A stretch of DNA of 64,000 bases from Amanita rubescens (GCA_015039365.1 WION01000239.1:12501-76500), one strand, 5' to 3'; counted from the first letter of the stretch, positions 43,164-54,773 are shown. Notes: generated by a model from the letters alone, not told the origin. Numbers and translations: made by a program.

Positions 43164-44896
43164 TTGGACCTTGGTACTAAAGCAAACGTCGTCATGTGGC
43201 CCGACTCGTCTTCCAGGCTATCCAAGAAGCCCATCTTGTTCATCTGTACCTTTCTCATCACCTTTCTCATCCTCTTTTTCTGGTACAAGAACACTATACT
43301 GACCTCGTGTCCCACCGCTCTCGCCATTGACGACCATTTCAAGCCGGTATCATCGATAGGCCCCGACTTCCGCCTCCAGAAACACAAGAGGATCGCTATC
43401 GCGTCTGACATTGGCCACCATCATGACGTTTACCTTGCCTTGGCTTGGACGCTTGAGCGAGTTATGAAGGGTCGGGGTCAGTTAGACGTGTATGCGCGAA
43501 CGCCGCTGAGTTTCGGGTTTGGAAAGGTGGTCCAGCAGCTGGGCTTGTATCACGGGGTCATCAGAGATCCGCAACAACTCTTCCTCGACCTCGCTGATAG
43601 CGGTTCGGATGACGCCATTGATATGGTCATACTGGGAACTTGTGAACTTGAGTGCGTTTCATTTCGCTTGCAATGTTTTTCACTCATCCTTGTCCTTTTT
43701 TCCTCCCCCTTCTACACAACACTGGCACTATGATCTGGGTAGCCTACAACATTGGCACGAAAAGCTTCTGAATGCGTGGGAGCTCAGAGACAACGAACGC
43801 AAGTTCGAGCTCGTCTGTATCGTCCATCATGCTGAAAACCGGCTTTTTGAGGTCAACATTCATGAATGGTCTCGCCGGAATGCCCTTCGCGTTCTCACGA
43901 TCTCAAAACAGTTTGTTTCTTTCTGATTACCTATATATTTTACTCACCCTTATCCAGTGTTCAGAGAACCCTTCATCAAATCTTCCAAACGAAGGCTTCC
44001 GACCACTCTCCCCTCATCGCCTCTTCCGGATTGGAATACGTACCCGTCAATGTCCACATCCCAATTTTGAACGTATCGATTGAACGTCAACAGTCTCCGC
44101 CGCTTCTGTCGAACGCAGTCATTCAGGGATCACTCTCTGTCGGTCGCCGCGATTATTTGACCATATTCGATGATCTTGTCAAAAGCCTGCACGGTCAGTG
44201 TAATTCCCTCTTCTGTTCAGAATACCTCATCCCCGTCTCGGTAGAGGATCCAAAAGCGTGGGGCTATTTACCTCTTGCAAATCATTCCTCATTTCTTCCA
44301 GACCCCGACCTCTCCGATCAACCATTTAGATTACATCTTGCCGGATCAGGCTCGCTAAACGTCCCTCCGGAATTGAAGAACGTCATCGTGTTTCACACCA
44401 ACCTCAACTATTTCCAGTACTACGACCTAATGACCACTATGGATATCTGCGTACCTGCGTTCCCGAACAACAAAAAGTATTTTGAGGATACGGCAAGCTC
44501 GACGGCAGCGATGTGTTTGGAATCAGATGTGAGTTTGCTGTACGTCAAGAACCCATTCGATCGTTACTACTTCCTCAGGTGCCCCTCCTCGTGACTCAAC
44601 GCATCCGTGAGGCATATGCCCACCTGGATGACGACAGGGTCATTGTGACCCGTCCGGCGGCAATGGGCGAGGTAGCCGCCATCCGAGCGCTCCGGACGAA
44701 CAATATCTCCACCTTTCTGGCCAGCGACCCGGCCCAATCAGGCGTCTCGCTTGGCTCCCACCCGCGCCTGCGTGGAGCGGCTGAACGGATGCTGAGCGCA
44801 GGCTGGCACAGGACCAAGGGGGGATTCGACGCCGTCAAGCGGCTGATTTGGGATCAGAATGAGGCTGTCGTCATTCAGCTTATCTTCGATACGTGA
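43164..44896 (+). CDS. Type II membrane glycosyltransferase-like protein
   Basis: Exons 43164-43651, 43743-43910, 43958-44193, 44245-44528, 44579-44896 (497 residues, phase consistent). A short cytosolic N-terminus precedes one membrane segment (ILFICTFLITFLILFFW, about residues 24-40), then a large lumenal domain. Patterns such as DIGHHHDVYLALAWTLERVM, VQGSLSVGRRDYL, EDPKAWGYLPL, FRLHLAGSGSL and the terminal RVIVTRPAAMGEV resemble Rossmann-type (GT-B) glycosyltransferases; I recognise this as a family common in Agaricomycetes, usually annotated only as glycosyltransferase. Donor and acceptor are unknown. Golgi location is inferred from topology. A start at the later Met (residue 11) is possible. 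Confidence 0.65.
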
Positions 44897-46500
44897 TTTG
44901 AACTCCCGTCGGCTGTGTTAAAACTTTGGCATCATTATGCCTCACTACAAGGATTTTGGACTGCTCCAGCCTATGTTGCGTAGATCAATATTGGTCACCA
45001 TATTCATTTCCTTGTTTTCGTCCACTTCCAAGTATTATATGTCTTTTATCTGAGGGGGTTATCTACGAGTATGGGGATGTGGATGTATTCGAGGTGTTTG
45101 ATTAGTGATTACAGGTCTGATGTTTTGTTACCTTAGATCAATCCAAGCCATTGGTAAATGTTGCACTTGAGACGAAGATGGCCTGGAGGACAACTGAAAG
45201 AAACATACACGTATATTGAGTAATAAGAGAGTACTGGCTAGCAAATGTTATTGTTGAAACTGAGAGTTGCAACGCTGCCGGCGCCGGAAAAGTGGCGCGT
45301 GGCATACTCAAAGAACTTTTTATTGGATACGCTATGAACCCGTCGCCTTCATCCAAGTCCACAGTTCATCATGGTCCTGTAAGACATCATCATCATCGCT
45401 TGAAGAGCGAAGCATTGAAAGGATTACGTTTGCTCGTAAGGGGGTTGACAATAATGTGAGCGGTGATCATTAAACAGTGAAGTATACGTACAAGCCAACA
45501 TCTCCTCAAGATCTTCGGTGCTGGCATTAGAGCCGTTCTCTTTGGTCTAGTCCGTAGTGTCATTGGTGATTGGAGCTGACTGTGGGTCATGAGGCCATGG
45601 TACAACACAGAGGAGCGTGGACATAAAGCTGAAAGGGAAGCCTGAGAACACAGGAACGGCTCCGGCTTTGAGGGAAACTCGAGAGATTGAGAAGGGTTCT
45701 GGGATGTTACAACACCGCCAGAAAGATGTCCACGCGCAAGGGAAACAGGATAGAATGTGGGAACGGCCCTGTTGCAATACACCGCACCATCGTTTCAAAG
45801 ACAGTGACGTTGCAACCGTTGGAGGGATCTCGGCGCAGTGGGGTAAGGAAGGGCGCGGGAATCGTTCCAATAACGTTGCGGATCTGGCCAATACGACTAG
45901 TAGTTGTCATACTATGTCAGAAATGAGTCCTGCTCGGCATTTTGGCACTACGTACAGCGGCAAGGCAAGTCGGATATGTCATCACCAGAAGACGCTATTA
46001 CACACGCGTTAGGCAATTCTGTGGTGGTAGTAGTAGTAGAACTTGTCGTATTATGATTATCTGAAGTCACTGATTGTATGTGACAGGCAAATATCACCAC
46101 ATTGGTACTTGTTCAGCGCGCAGATTCTTCAGAACTTTAAGTGACATGTTCAATGTTCACGGAAACCCATTCGGCAGGTATTAAGCTTCTATCACTCTAA
46201 ACTTAAGCAACAGTTCTTATCTCGGAAGACACCTTTCTGATACATACAACTTACGGTATGGCGTCGGGCGCCTACGGTTCGGGCTTACCCCTACCCGATA
46301 TCTTGGATGTACACGGCGCGATTCCCAAGCCGGAGTGATGGGGTAGATGAATCTACGTTTCTAACGTCATATCAAGTTGATACTCCACATTAAATACGGT
46401 GTGCCTTCCCATTGAAACGTAAAGCGTTGAACCTTTCCCTATACCACGGTGAGCAAAGATCATGATTGCCTATATTGAAGCTGAACATTACATTTAGACT
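44897..46500. other. Intergenic; its last 420 bp are part of a duplicated module
   Basis: No supported gene between 44897 and 46080. From about 46080 the sequence (TGACAGGCAAATATCACC onward) has a close counterpart at about 54370-54773 upstream of the second GTPase gene, so promoter and coding region were duplicated together. Confidence 0.55.
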
Positions 46501-47307
46501 ATGGATATTCCAAACGTCATAATATTCGGAGAGACAGGAGCAGGAAAGAGCTCGCTCGTCAACTTGATCGCGGGCAGAGACGTAGCCGAAATGTCGAGTC
46601 GCGCAACTGGATGCACGTTTAAGAGCACGTGCTTTCCCGTCAATATCGGCGAGAAGAAATTCCACCTGCACGACACTGCTGGCTTGGACGAAGGTCAGGG
46701 TGGGAGAGTCGCAAAGCACGACGCCATTGTGCAATGCTATGAGTTATTGAGGAAGCTAGACACCGGGGTCAACCTTCTCATATTCTGCATGCGCGCTCCA
46801 AGAATTAAAGAATCCTGCGCCCAAAACTGGAAGTTGTTCCGAGATATCATCTGCCAGAGGGAAATTCCCGTTATTTTGGCGGTAACGGGGTTGGAGAATG
46901 AAGAAAAAAGCATGGATGAGTGGTACCCGCGGAACGAACAAGACTTCAGGAACTACGAGATCTTCCCCACTCGTGTGGCAGGCGTCACGGCAATACGAGG
47001 AAAGAAGAACCGCTCGGGCGACTACCTATTTGGCCCGGAGTATGAAGAGTCAGAGACGAAGCTGAGGAAAATGATAGAAGCAGTATATCTTCCAACTCCA
47101 TGGAGAGTACCCCGCACAGAATGGGTCCAAAAGATCATCGAGTCATCATACACGTCGGGAAAGCGTCCTAAAGAAATCATTGAGACCAGAGTGGCTTTTG
47201 GAAAAGCAACAGAGGAGCTCATGAGACGTTGCCAGATGCCAAGAGAAGAAGCTGAGGAACTGGCACGGAAATTGGAGGAGTGTGACTCACAGTATCGGAC
47301 ATTTTGA
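46501..47307 (+). CDS. AIG1-like P-loop GTPase, copy 1
   Basis: 268 residues in one exon. G1 is GETGAGKS (residues 10-17), G2 probably T36 in ATGCTF, G3 is DTAG (58-61). At the G4 position stands TGLENE (129-134) rather than NKxD, as expected for the divergent AIG1/GIMAP/TRAFAC side of the GTPase tree. The C-terminal third is charged and helical (EEAEELARKLEE). No membrane segment. Nearly the same gene occurs at 54774, and a diverged relative at 53020. An acceptor-like ACATTTAG sits just before the ATG, so a 5' exon is conceivable. Downstream lies the putative papain-like partner. AIG1-type GTPases act in immunity and membrane processes in animals and plants; the fungal role is unknown. Confidence 0.85.
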   Translation: MDIPNVIIFGETGAGKSSLVNLIAGRDVAEMSSRATGCTFKSTCFPVNIGEKKFHLHDTAGLDEGQGGRVAKHDAIVQCYELLRKLDTGVNLLIFCMRAPRIKESCAQNWKLFRDIICQREIPVILAVTGLENEEKSMDEWYPRNEQDFRNYEIFPTRVAGVTAIRGKKNRSGDYLFGPEYEESETKLRKMIEAVYLPTPWRVPRTEWVQKIIESSYTSGKRPKEIIETRVAFGKATEELMRRCQMPREEAEELARKLEECDSQYRTF

Positions 47308-47726
47308 ATGTACATATTTGCCTCAAAGACAGTGTTGAGCGTGTGCATCGATGTATTCTGTATGATCAAGTCAAGGTCACTGGAATGGGAATAACAGTAT
47401 AGAACGGCGGATGACACCGCGTACTGTCAAACCTCGTGTCAAATGTCGACGGACCAGAAAGTATCGAGGTCATGGGGCATAGGGCATGGGGCATGGGGAT
47501 AGTACGGCGAATGGGGGGGAAGGGGCTTTGTTGAGAACGGTTGGAGATGTCGATGAGCGCTTGAAGACAAGTGGAGATAAGTTAAAGTAGATAGAGCGGC
47601 CCAGTCACACGACGTCACGGATATCTTTGTCGCTGATTTTGTGTTCGGAATCGCAGGAGTGCCGAACGCAGTACGCGCAACATGCTTAAAGCTTCAAGCC
47701 TCCCCAGGCACTTCCAATAGCAAGTC
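47308..47726. other. Spacer between the two genes of module 1
   Basis: Contains the GGGGCATAGGGCATGGGGCAT tract near 47470 that recurs in degenerate form near 56660 in module 2. No gene. Confidence 0.5.
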
Positions 47727-48597
47727 ATGAAGTTCTCATCATCATCGAGGCCCTCTCGGCCACCTCTACTTGACAAGTCACCTCTCCTGATAAAAGATGA
47801 CATCAACCGACATACTTTCAGCATCCGTTCTATTTACTCTCTCGAACTCAGGAAGGAAAGAGAGGAGCCTGCCAAGCACGAGTTTATCATCCTCGAAATG
47901 ACCGATATGCACACACGCTTTCGCATCGAACGGCGTCCATCGGAAGGAACGAATATCAACGCCAAGTCGAAAGGGTGCGAGGCAAGGGATACCCTTACTC
48001 CCCTCGACGCCCAGGATTACGAGAGTCTCTGCAGGCTCACAGATCGCAAGATTAATCTGTGTTTTACCGGTAGAATACATCCTGACTTAACTACCGTTTT
48101 TGCATTTTGCAATGTCATCCGCAAGGACTCTGACACCAAGATATACTCGTTGGCGCAGTTCAACTGTTACTTCCTTGCACGCACTCTCACGCTACTCGTT
48201 GCCCGCCATTTCCTCCTACACCAATATTGTCACGTTCACAGATTACAGATAAACGACTTTGGCAGCCTTCCGGGACCTGAGATTGATGCCATCCTGGACG
48301 AAGCGATGAAGAAAATGCCAACCTGGGAGCGTCCGATAAGCTTTACCCTCATTCATTCGAAAGTAAGGATATATTACTATAGCGCTAATTAACCAGCGAT
48401 TGATTTATTATCATTTTTTCCAGATAAGGGATGATCCCACTCACAAGGATCTTCGACAGTATATACTCGAAAAGAACAAAAGTCACTCCAAGAAGGTTAG
48501 TAAGTTGGGCGGGAAGGGGGATCTGGTGTTTAAAATCTTGGACGATAAAATGGAGGAGATATGGTGCCGTATGTGTTCCAATGAATCAGAACAATGA
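47727..48597 (+). CDS. Conserved module protein, possible permuted papain-like fold, copy 1
   Basis: Exons 47727-48362 and 48424-48597 (269 residues; 61-nt intron). Not a family I can name. Two stretches stand out because both copies keep them: a beta-strand-like PAKHEFIILEMTD with His at residue 51, and YSLAQFNCYFLARTLTLL, where Cys147 starts a long helix. His on a strand followed much later by Cys at a helix start, with a preceding Gln/Asn, is the order found in permuted papain-like enzymes such as LRAT, H-rev and PPPDE. This is an inference from motif order only. The C-terminal exon is lysine-rich. The gene follows the GTPase by 419 bp on the same strand, as in module 2. Confidence 0.7.
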
Positions 48598-49935
48598 CAG
48601 CCATTATACCTACGACAGAACATCATACAAATCACATTTACTTATTGTTGTATATTAGACTAGGAGCTACGCATACTTGAATTGGTCTTCCAGTTGTCGC
48701 GTGGATTTCGTCGGAGATAAAATACCCTTTCAGTCCTCGTCCCACATTCCCGGGACAAGTCAACATAACGGTATTGAGGCAGACCATCACGCATTCTCCA
48801 TTTCCTCCTATGCATATATCACTAAGAAACGATTTCGGCAACCTTCCAGAATCTGAGATTGACGTCGTGGTGTGTCCCTGAGGTGACGATATTCATTGGG
48901 TTCGACCTAGACCTGGTGAGATTAAAATGAACAAAAAACACCGCACGATGGTGGGTGGGAACGGAGTCGCAGTGTATGATAATTTGGATAGGAAGGAGGA
49001 AATATAACGCCGCACGTATCCCAACCTGCCTTGACAAATAATGGGCTCGCGCCTCCTAGGCGAGCAAAATAGAGATGTAAATTTGAGATTCGAGTAGTAC
49101 GGTTCGCGATCCATGGCAATGGTTGGCTCATACCATGTTCGAGCATCCGAGCGTTAGCAGTGAGAGCCCGAACGCCATATTTTGTCCGGCCTATCGCTAG
49201 GGCGGCCATCAATGACTTTGATACCAGAAGACCCAAACCGCTCGTGAACAGAAAGGTGTTTCGGGCAGGTGCGTTCTTGCAACTTAGCCAAGCCCTCACG
49301 CGGCTTATTATCCTTGCTTGCCGTAGCGGATCGGAAAGAAGAAAGAAAACGAATCCCCTGTCACTGAAGCGGCATGACGCGTTTCACTTTGTACATGTTT
49401 ACATCGGCAAACGCCGCCACCTTACGTTGCAGTAAGCGCCTTCATCGGCAGTCTTGTATGCAGTCACAGTGGTTGTGCCACGGCCCTAAGACAATGCCGC
49501 ATGGGTAACTACGCAACCAGCTTCATTAGTCGACAAAGCTGTAATCTCTTGACAGAGAAGACGACGCCACGCCACCATCGTAAGATAGGCATACCTCGAA
49601 ATAGCTTTCTGATCTTCTGACATTGACCCATGCGCAGATGTCCGAACAACCCTCCAAATCGGTCTCATTCAACCTTTCCGCTTCCAACTACAATGGTACT
49701 TACCTGCCATACTAAGGTGTCAGGTCCTATCTCACTTTCTGGACCGAAGCATTAAGTTCCACGGACGGCGGTGCTGGTCAATCACTTAGCCCATTGGAGT
49801 TCTGTACTTCGAATTCGCACGTTCTTATTACGGAAGTTCTAATGTGACTCGGGCATCCAATTGCCATGCGACCAACACCAGCTCTTTGTGCTGAGCGCCA
49901 GCCTCCGATCCTCTCCTGACATCATTTTCGCGTCA
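48598..49935. other. Intergenic region with module relics
   Basis: The first 120 bp (GTATATTAGACTAGGAGC ... CAGTTGTCGCGT) recur after module 2 (about 57880) and once more near 55930. A fragment of the papain-like gene lies at 48827-48870. The rest, including an ORF at 48922-49299 (minus), has no recognisable content. Confidence 0.5.
48827..48870 (+). pseudogene. Short relic of the papain-like module gene
   Basis: About 44 bp closely resembling 48251-48297 in the intact gene (GGCAACCTTCC ... CTGAGATTGA), with several changes. Too short to be sure, but in the same orientation and beside the intact copy. Confidence 0.5.
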
Positions 49936-52900
49936 ATGAGCGCACGGCGAGTCAACATCCTCTGCTTTTCGTTCTTAATCGTGGGGTACAGCTCCCAAGT
50001 CTTTATCATATGGCCTTGGTATAACCGCACCCGATCGCTCGACATGATTAAACTATTGCTCCCTTTCAAGTGAGCAACGCTTCAACTACCCTTCCACTGT
50101 TCCTGACACCAACTACAGCTTTCTCGTCATGATGATGCTATGGAACTACGTTCTCACCATCACAACTGACCCTGGTAGCGTACCTGATGATTGGGTATGC
50201 CTCTTGTTCCAGTTATTTCGGACCCATTTATGATGCTTTCCAGAACATGACCACTTCCAAATCCGAAGAGAAGCTGCAATATTGTTGGATATGTGAGAAA
50301 TATAAGCCACCACGCACTCATCATTGCGCGACTTGCGATCGGTGAGTTCATAAGGTGCTGCTGTGTAATAGACGCGACTCATTTTTTAAGATGTGTCCTG
50401 CGTATGGGTGAGGTCGTCGTCTACGCGTTTCGACGCTCAGATGTCTTTTAAGGAAAAGGGTCGTTCACGAGAGGGAAGGGTATAGTTTTCACTTGAGTGA
50501 GCCTTTGAGTTAAAAACGGATGGGCGAAGCCCCCGGGAGGGACTCCCGGCCCGAAACGCTGGGGGTCGGCAAGGCGAGCTGTGAGGGCGGGTGGGCGCCG
50601 AGCAGGTCAGCCTTTCGACCTTTCAAAAGCGCGTCGGACTAAGAAGGGAGGAAGACGTCTGAAGGGCGGCTTATCTTCCTTAGTTCGGACCTGAGAGAGG
50701 GAGTGGTGGGTGGGGCGCGAAAAGATCCGGAAGCTGCTGTAACGCAACCGAGGAGCTCTAATGGCGCGTCACGAGAGCGAGCTGGAGTCGGTCACGTCGG
50801 GTCTCGCTGTCTTGATGTGGCAGGAAAGAGAAGGGAGACCGTGGCACAGCCACTTCGCTACCTCACACTTAGACTACATTCTACGCCACGCCTCATCCCT
50901 CGGCTAGCTTAGAATTACCATCTACGCGTTTCGACGCTCAGATGTCTTTTAAGGAAAAGGGTCGTTCACGAGAGGGAAGGGTATAGTTTTCACTTGAGTG
51001 AGCCTTTGAGTTAAAAACGGATGGGCGAAGCCCCCGGGAGGGACTCCCGGCCCGAAACGCTGGGGGTCGGCAAGGCGAGCTGTTCCCCTGATGAGGAAGG
51101 AGTTCATAACGACGCGGCCAGTGAGCTTGTCGACCCCTCCGTCCTTTGAGGAAATGATCGTCCGTGAGAGGGAAAGCCTGAGGGTACAGATCTGCTTTCG
51201 GAGTCCGGGATCCTTGAGTCAAAACGGATGGGCAAAGCCCCGAGAGGGATGGCCAGGGGCCCAAAATGCTGGAGGTCGACAAGGCGAGCTGTTCCCCTGA
51301 TGAAGAAGGAGTTAGCGACGCGGCCAGGGAGCTTGTCGACCCCTCCAGTCTAGGAAGGAGGTACACTCATTCTGATTAATGGCCCAAGGGGGCAAAAACG
51401 TCTGATGGGTGAATGTACCTTGTGAAACAGCTCAAGAGTACGGCGTAAACGCCGTAAAGGGAGTCCTAGACAGCGCGAGCAAGGGTAACAAGGGGGACAC
51501 CTCGGTTTTCGCTGTCACAAGCTGCTTTTCCAGTTCCTCTTGGCCGTGTGCTTGGTGTCACTGCCAGTGGGCCGGCATGCATCGAGAGGCCATGACCTGG
51601 GATGCGATCCGATGTTCGGTGATCATCCATTGTCAGGCGGCCGTGTAATTACGGGGTCGAGGGCAAAGAGCCGGATGCGATCCGACGTTCGGTGATCATC
51701 CGTCTTGCCTAGTATGGTGGACAGCCGTGCGATACGGTGTCGAGGGAAAAGAGCCGGTATGGCCCGGGCAGCTTCGTGTGGGTCATTCATGTAGCGCGTC
51801 GTGCTGATCCTGGAGCGCGAAAAGATCCGGAAGCTGCTGTAACGCAACCGAGGAGCTCTAATGGCGCGTCACGAGAGCGAGCTGGAGTCGGTCACGTCGG
51901 GTCTCGCTGTCTTGATGTGGCAGGAAAGAGAAGGGAGACCGTGGCACAGCCACTTCGCTACCTCACACTTAGACTACATTCTACGCCACGCCTCATCCCT
52001 CGGCTAGCTTAGAATTACCATCTCTTTTCTCCGAATACCAATTCATATCGGCAAGATCATCATTGCCTGTGGTTGAACTGCTGCGTTGGACACTTTAATT
52101 ACGGCCATTACACGCGGTTCTTCTTCTATGCAAATCTTACTTGTGTATACCACCTTGCAATGGTCTCCAAGTGCATGCTAAATAGCCACCAATTATACAA
52201 TTCGGTAGATTAGGTTTCTTTCTCAAACAGAGGCCGGAGCTAATTTCTAATGCACCAGGAAAGAGGGCTGAACATGGAAGCTGCAATTATTGCGTTAAAC
52301 TACTTGGGCTGCGTCTCTATCCTTTATAACACGCTACAATACGGGTAATATTCCGATCAAGTAACGAATTTATAAATCTCACGCGTGTCAAGTACGACTC
52401 ATATCCAACGGTTGCTTCGGAACAGGACAATCATCGAAAACCTACAGGAAGGCAAGTTAGCGATAGAACACAAGGTACGTTATTATTGCCCCCCTGTATC
52501 AGCACATGCTCTCTGATCTATTGATCCAGGAGGCGAAATTCCCATATGTAAGCTCAACGCTCCGGAAAATGATATTTCATTCGATTGGAAATAGGATCTC
52601 GGTATGAGACGCAATATTGAATCGCTCCTTGGCCCAAGTGTCTGGCTCTGGTGGTGGTCATGCCACATCCCGGGAAATGGGCTGAGCTTTCCAATCGCTG
52701 AGGGTTCAGGTCAGTCGAACAATCTCTCCTTACACGATGTTGACACGAGCGTAGAAGAGCCGTGGCCACCCCCAGATTCGCATGGAAATGAGCACGGGAT
52801 AAAAAATCAAGCGTCACGCCCAGTTAGTGAATTGGTAACTCACAACCTGGATGAACAGTATTTCGACAGAAATTATCATGATTCCGTGTCCCTGAGGCCA

Positions 52901-52942
52901 CGAAGAGCTATGCTTTGCACTACGTCCTTCGCAACCGATTAA
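49936..52942 (+). CDS. DHHC palmitoyltransferase (Pfa4-like) with one giant intron
   Basis: Exons 49936-50069, 50119-50194, 50244-50341, 50391-50407, 52056-52204, 52259-52344, 52393-52474, 52530-52547, 52595-52942 (335 residues; phase kept at all eight introns). An S-acyltransferase of the ER membrane. TM1 [22 protein letters not shown]2 [14 protein letters not shown] with the TDPGSVP motif, cysteine-rich domain [21 protein letters not shown], then [24 protein letters not shown], a poorly conserved TM3-4 region, and NRTIIE / [12 protein letters not shown] with WLWWW at the end, all in Pfa4 order. The catalytic box reads DHHCLW instead of DHHCPW. Seven introns are 47-55 nt; the one inside the codon for the Asp of DHHC is 1648 nt because of a repeat insertion. 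An upstream in-frame ATG at 49861 exists. Confidence 0.85.
50420..52023. repeat. GC-rich tandem repeat element inside the DHHC intron
   Basis: Two head-to-tail units, 50423-50920 (498 bp) and 50924-52020 (1097 bp), with TCT at both outer ends and at the junction. Both units share the same first 160 bp (ACGCGTTTCGACGCTCAG onward; 50420-50582 and 50921-51083) and last 206 bp (50715-50923 and 51815-52023). The longer unit has extra internal sequence with its own pairs of direct repeats (for example 51066-51140 and 51272-51345). No ORF with features. Origin unknown; it behaves like a mobile or amplified element. Confidence 0.8.
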
Positions 52943-53019
52943 AATCAGGCCGATTAGAAATTTAGCTCGCAATGTTCCAATATGTATTTATTCTAATCAA
53001 AGTGCTAGGACAAGGGTGA

Positions 53020-54048
53020 TTAGCTGTGAGAAAAGACCATGTGTAGAAATTGCGCAAAAATGCTCTTTGCACGCTCGACTACAGCACCCATGGATCCCTG
53101 TCTCGATCTCCCATTGCGTGTTTGTGGATGCATGGAAGTCTGAGCGTAGTCCCGGGCCCGACCGCCGCTGTCGCCTTCCGTGCACATCTGTCTCATAATT
53201 TCGACGATATTCTCGAGCCACCTTGACCCGTCTGGCTTCCAAGACGTATCCCGACAATGGCAGCTGATCAATTCCTGAACCAGCGTGATAGACTGGTTAT
53301 ACTCTTCTTCAAACATATGCTGACCGCCCTTTAAGACTTTTCCCTTCGTCGTCGTGATACAGGCATGACCAGCAAAGCGTATTCCACGTTTATTGAAATC
53401 TACGAAGTTTTCCGTCCACCAGTCTTCCATGTTGTCCTCATTCTCCAAACCAGTGATGACAACGACGATGGGAACTTGAGATGCACATATAATTTTATGG
53501 AAGAGGTCGTAGTTGATTTTCACTATGTCGCGGAGACGCGATCCACGGATGCAGTATACGAGAAGGCTGACGCCTTCGTATTGGAGGTTCGAGACAAGTT
53601 CCTGGAGGTTTTCGATGGCACGATTTGCACAGATACTTCCATGCTCGCCTTCGTTGAGTCCTGCGGTATCCCATAGACGGTACTTGCGAGCGCTCAATTC
53701 AATGTCATAGGGAACAGACTCGAATGTGCACCCAACCGCAGCACTGGAGACGGCAGCACATGCGGTACCAGCGATCATGTTTATGAGAGAGCTTTTCCCG
53801 ACACCCGTCTCCCCAAAAATGATAACATTAGGAGGTTTGTCGGAGGCCTTGGGTAACGCAGGAAGTGACTTTTCTTTGGCAGCTCTGTGAGTTTCTAATT
53901 CGCGAGAGCTTCTCTCTGATACTGAATCAAAGACGACTGTCTTCTGGTTTGGATGGTTGCTTATGGGCTCGGAGACTGCGGCGCCCGGTCCTGGATCATA
54001 ACTAGAGTATCCATTTAAGCACTGTTCAACGAATACCAGACCCCACAT
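53020..54048 (-). CDS. AIG1-like P-loop GTPase, diverged third copy with N-terminal extension
   Basis: 342 residues, single exon. After about 72 residues of unrelated N-terminus comes PPNVIIFGETGVGKSSLINMIAG (G1), AVGCTFES (G2 region), WDTAGLNEGEHG (G3) and VITGLENEDNMEDWW at the G4 position, sharing the TGLENE signature with the other two copies. The C-terminal part is different and basic (GRARDYAQ, RNGRSRQG). Transcribed toward the DHHC gene, 77 bp apart end to end. Compared with the tandem pair it is clearly older. The N-terminal exon structure is uncertain; the first Met gives an atypical start. Confidence 0.8.
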   Translation of the reverse strand: MWGLVFVEQCLNGYSSYDPGPGAAVSEPISNHPNQKTVVFDSVSERSSRELETHRAAKEKSLPALPKASDKPPNVIIFGETGVGKSSLINMIAGTACAAVSSAAVGCTFESVPYDIELSARKYRLWDTAGLNEGEHGSICANRAIENLQELVSNLQYEGVSLLVYCIRGSRLRDIVKINYDLFHKIICASQVPIVVVITGLENEDNMEDWWTENFVDFNKRGIRFAGHACITTTKGKVLKGGQHMFEEEYNQSITLVQELISCHCRDTSWKPDGSRWLENIVEIMRQMCTEGDSGGRARDYAQTSMHPQTRNGRSRQGSMGAVVERAKSIFAQFLHMVFSHS

Positions 54049-54773
54049 ACGAACTGTGCCTTCTAGGCATCACAGGAGCAGAAGTAGCTCCACCATAGGA
54101 ACCAGACACACCATCTGGCCTGAATCATTCATTCAGGTATTGCTTTTATGATAATTAAGTCTCACACACAATGTGTTTTGACGCGACATACTCCTTCGTC
54201 TGGCGGAGTCTTGCATCTTCTGTTTCAAAGCGGTGAGTGAGGGAGGGTAACGTCGTTCCGGTTTTCAATGTAGTCAACGCACCAGTCTGTCGGTTCACCA
54301 TCCCGATGTGGCGCTGTCAAAGGAAGCACTTTACGGCCGCGGAGAAGCTATTGTTATGATACTTGTTGCATGTGACAGACAAATATCACAGCATTGGCAC
54401 TCGTTTAGCGCACAGATTCTTCCGAACTCTAAGTAGCATGTTCAATGTTCACTGAAACCCATTCGGCAAATATTAAGGTTCTATCATTCTAAAATAAACC
54501 ATGCGAAGGGGGCAGCTCTCACCTCGGAAGACCCCTTTTTTTAGACGCGCGCCTACAGTTCGGCCTACGCCTATCCGATATCATAAATGTGCATAGCACC
54601 ATTCCCAAATCGGAGTGATGGGGGTAGATGAATCTCCGTTTCTAATTTCATATCGAGTTGACGCTCCACATTAAATACAGGGTACCTTCCAATTGAAATG
54701 TAGAGCGTTGAACCTTTCCCTACGGTGAGCGAAGATCATAATTGCCTATATTGAAGCTGAACATTACATTTAG
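54049..54773. other. Divergent intergenic region, right half duplicated from module 1
   Basis: About 54370-54773 is the counterpart of 46080-46500. No gene. Confidence 0.5.

Noticed and set aside
45393..46012. Overlapping ORFs on both strands (114-131 codons)
   Set aside because: They shadow each other, lack domains, and lie in unconserved sequence just outside the duplicated module.
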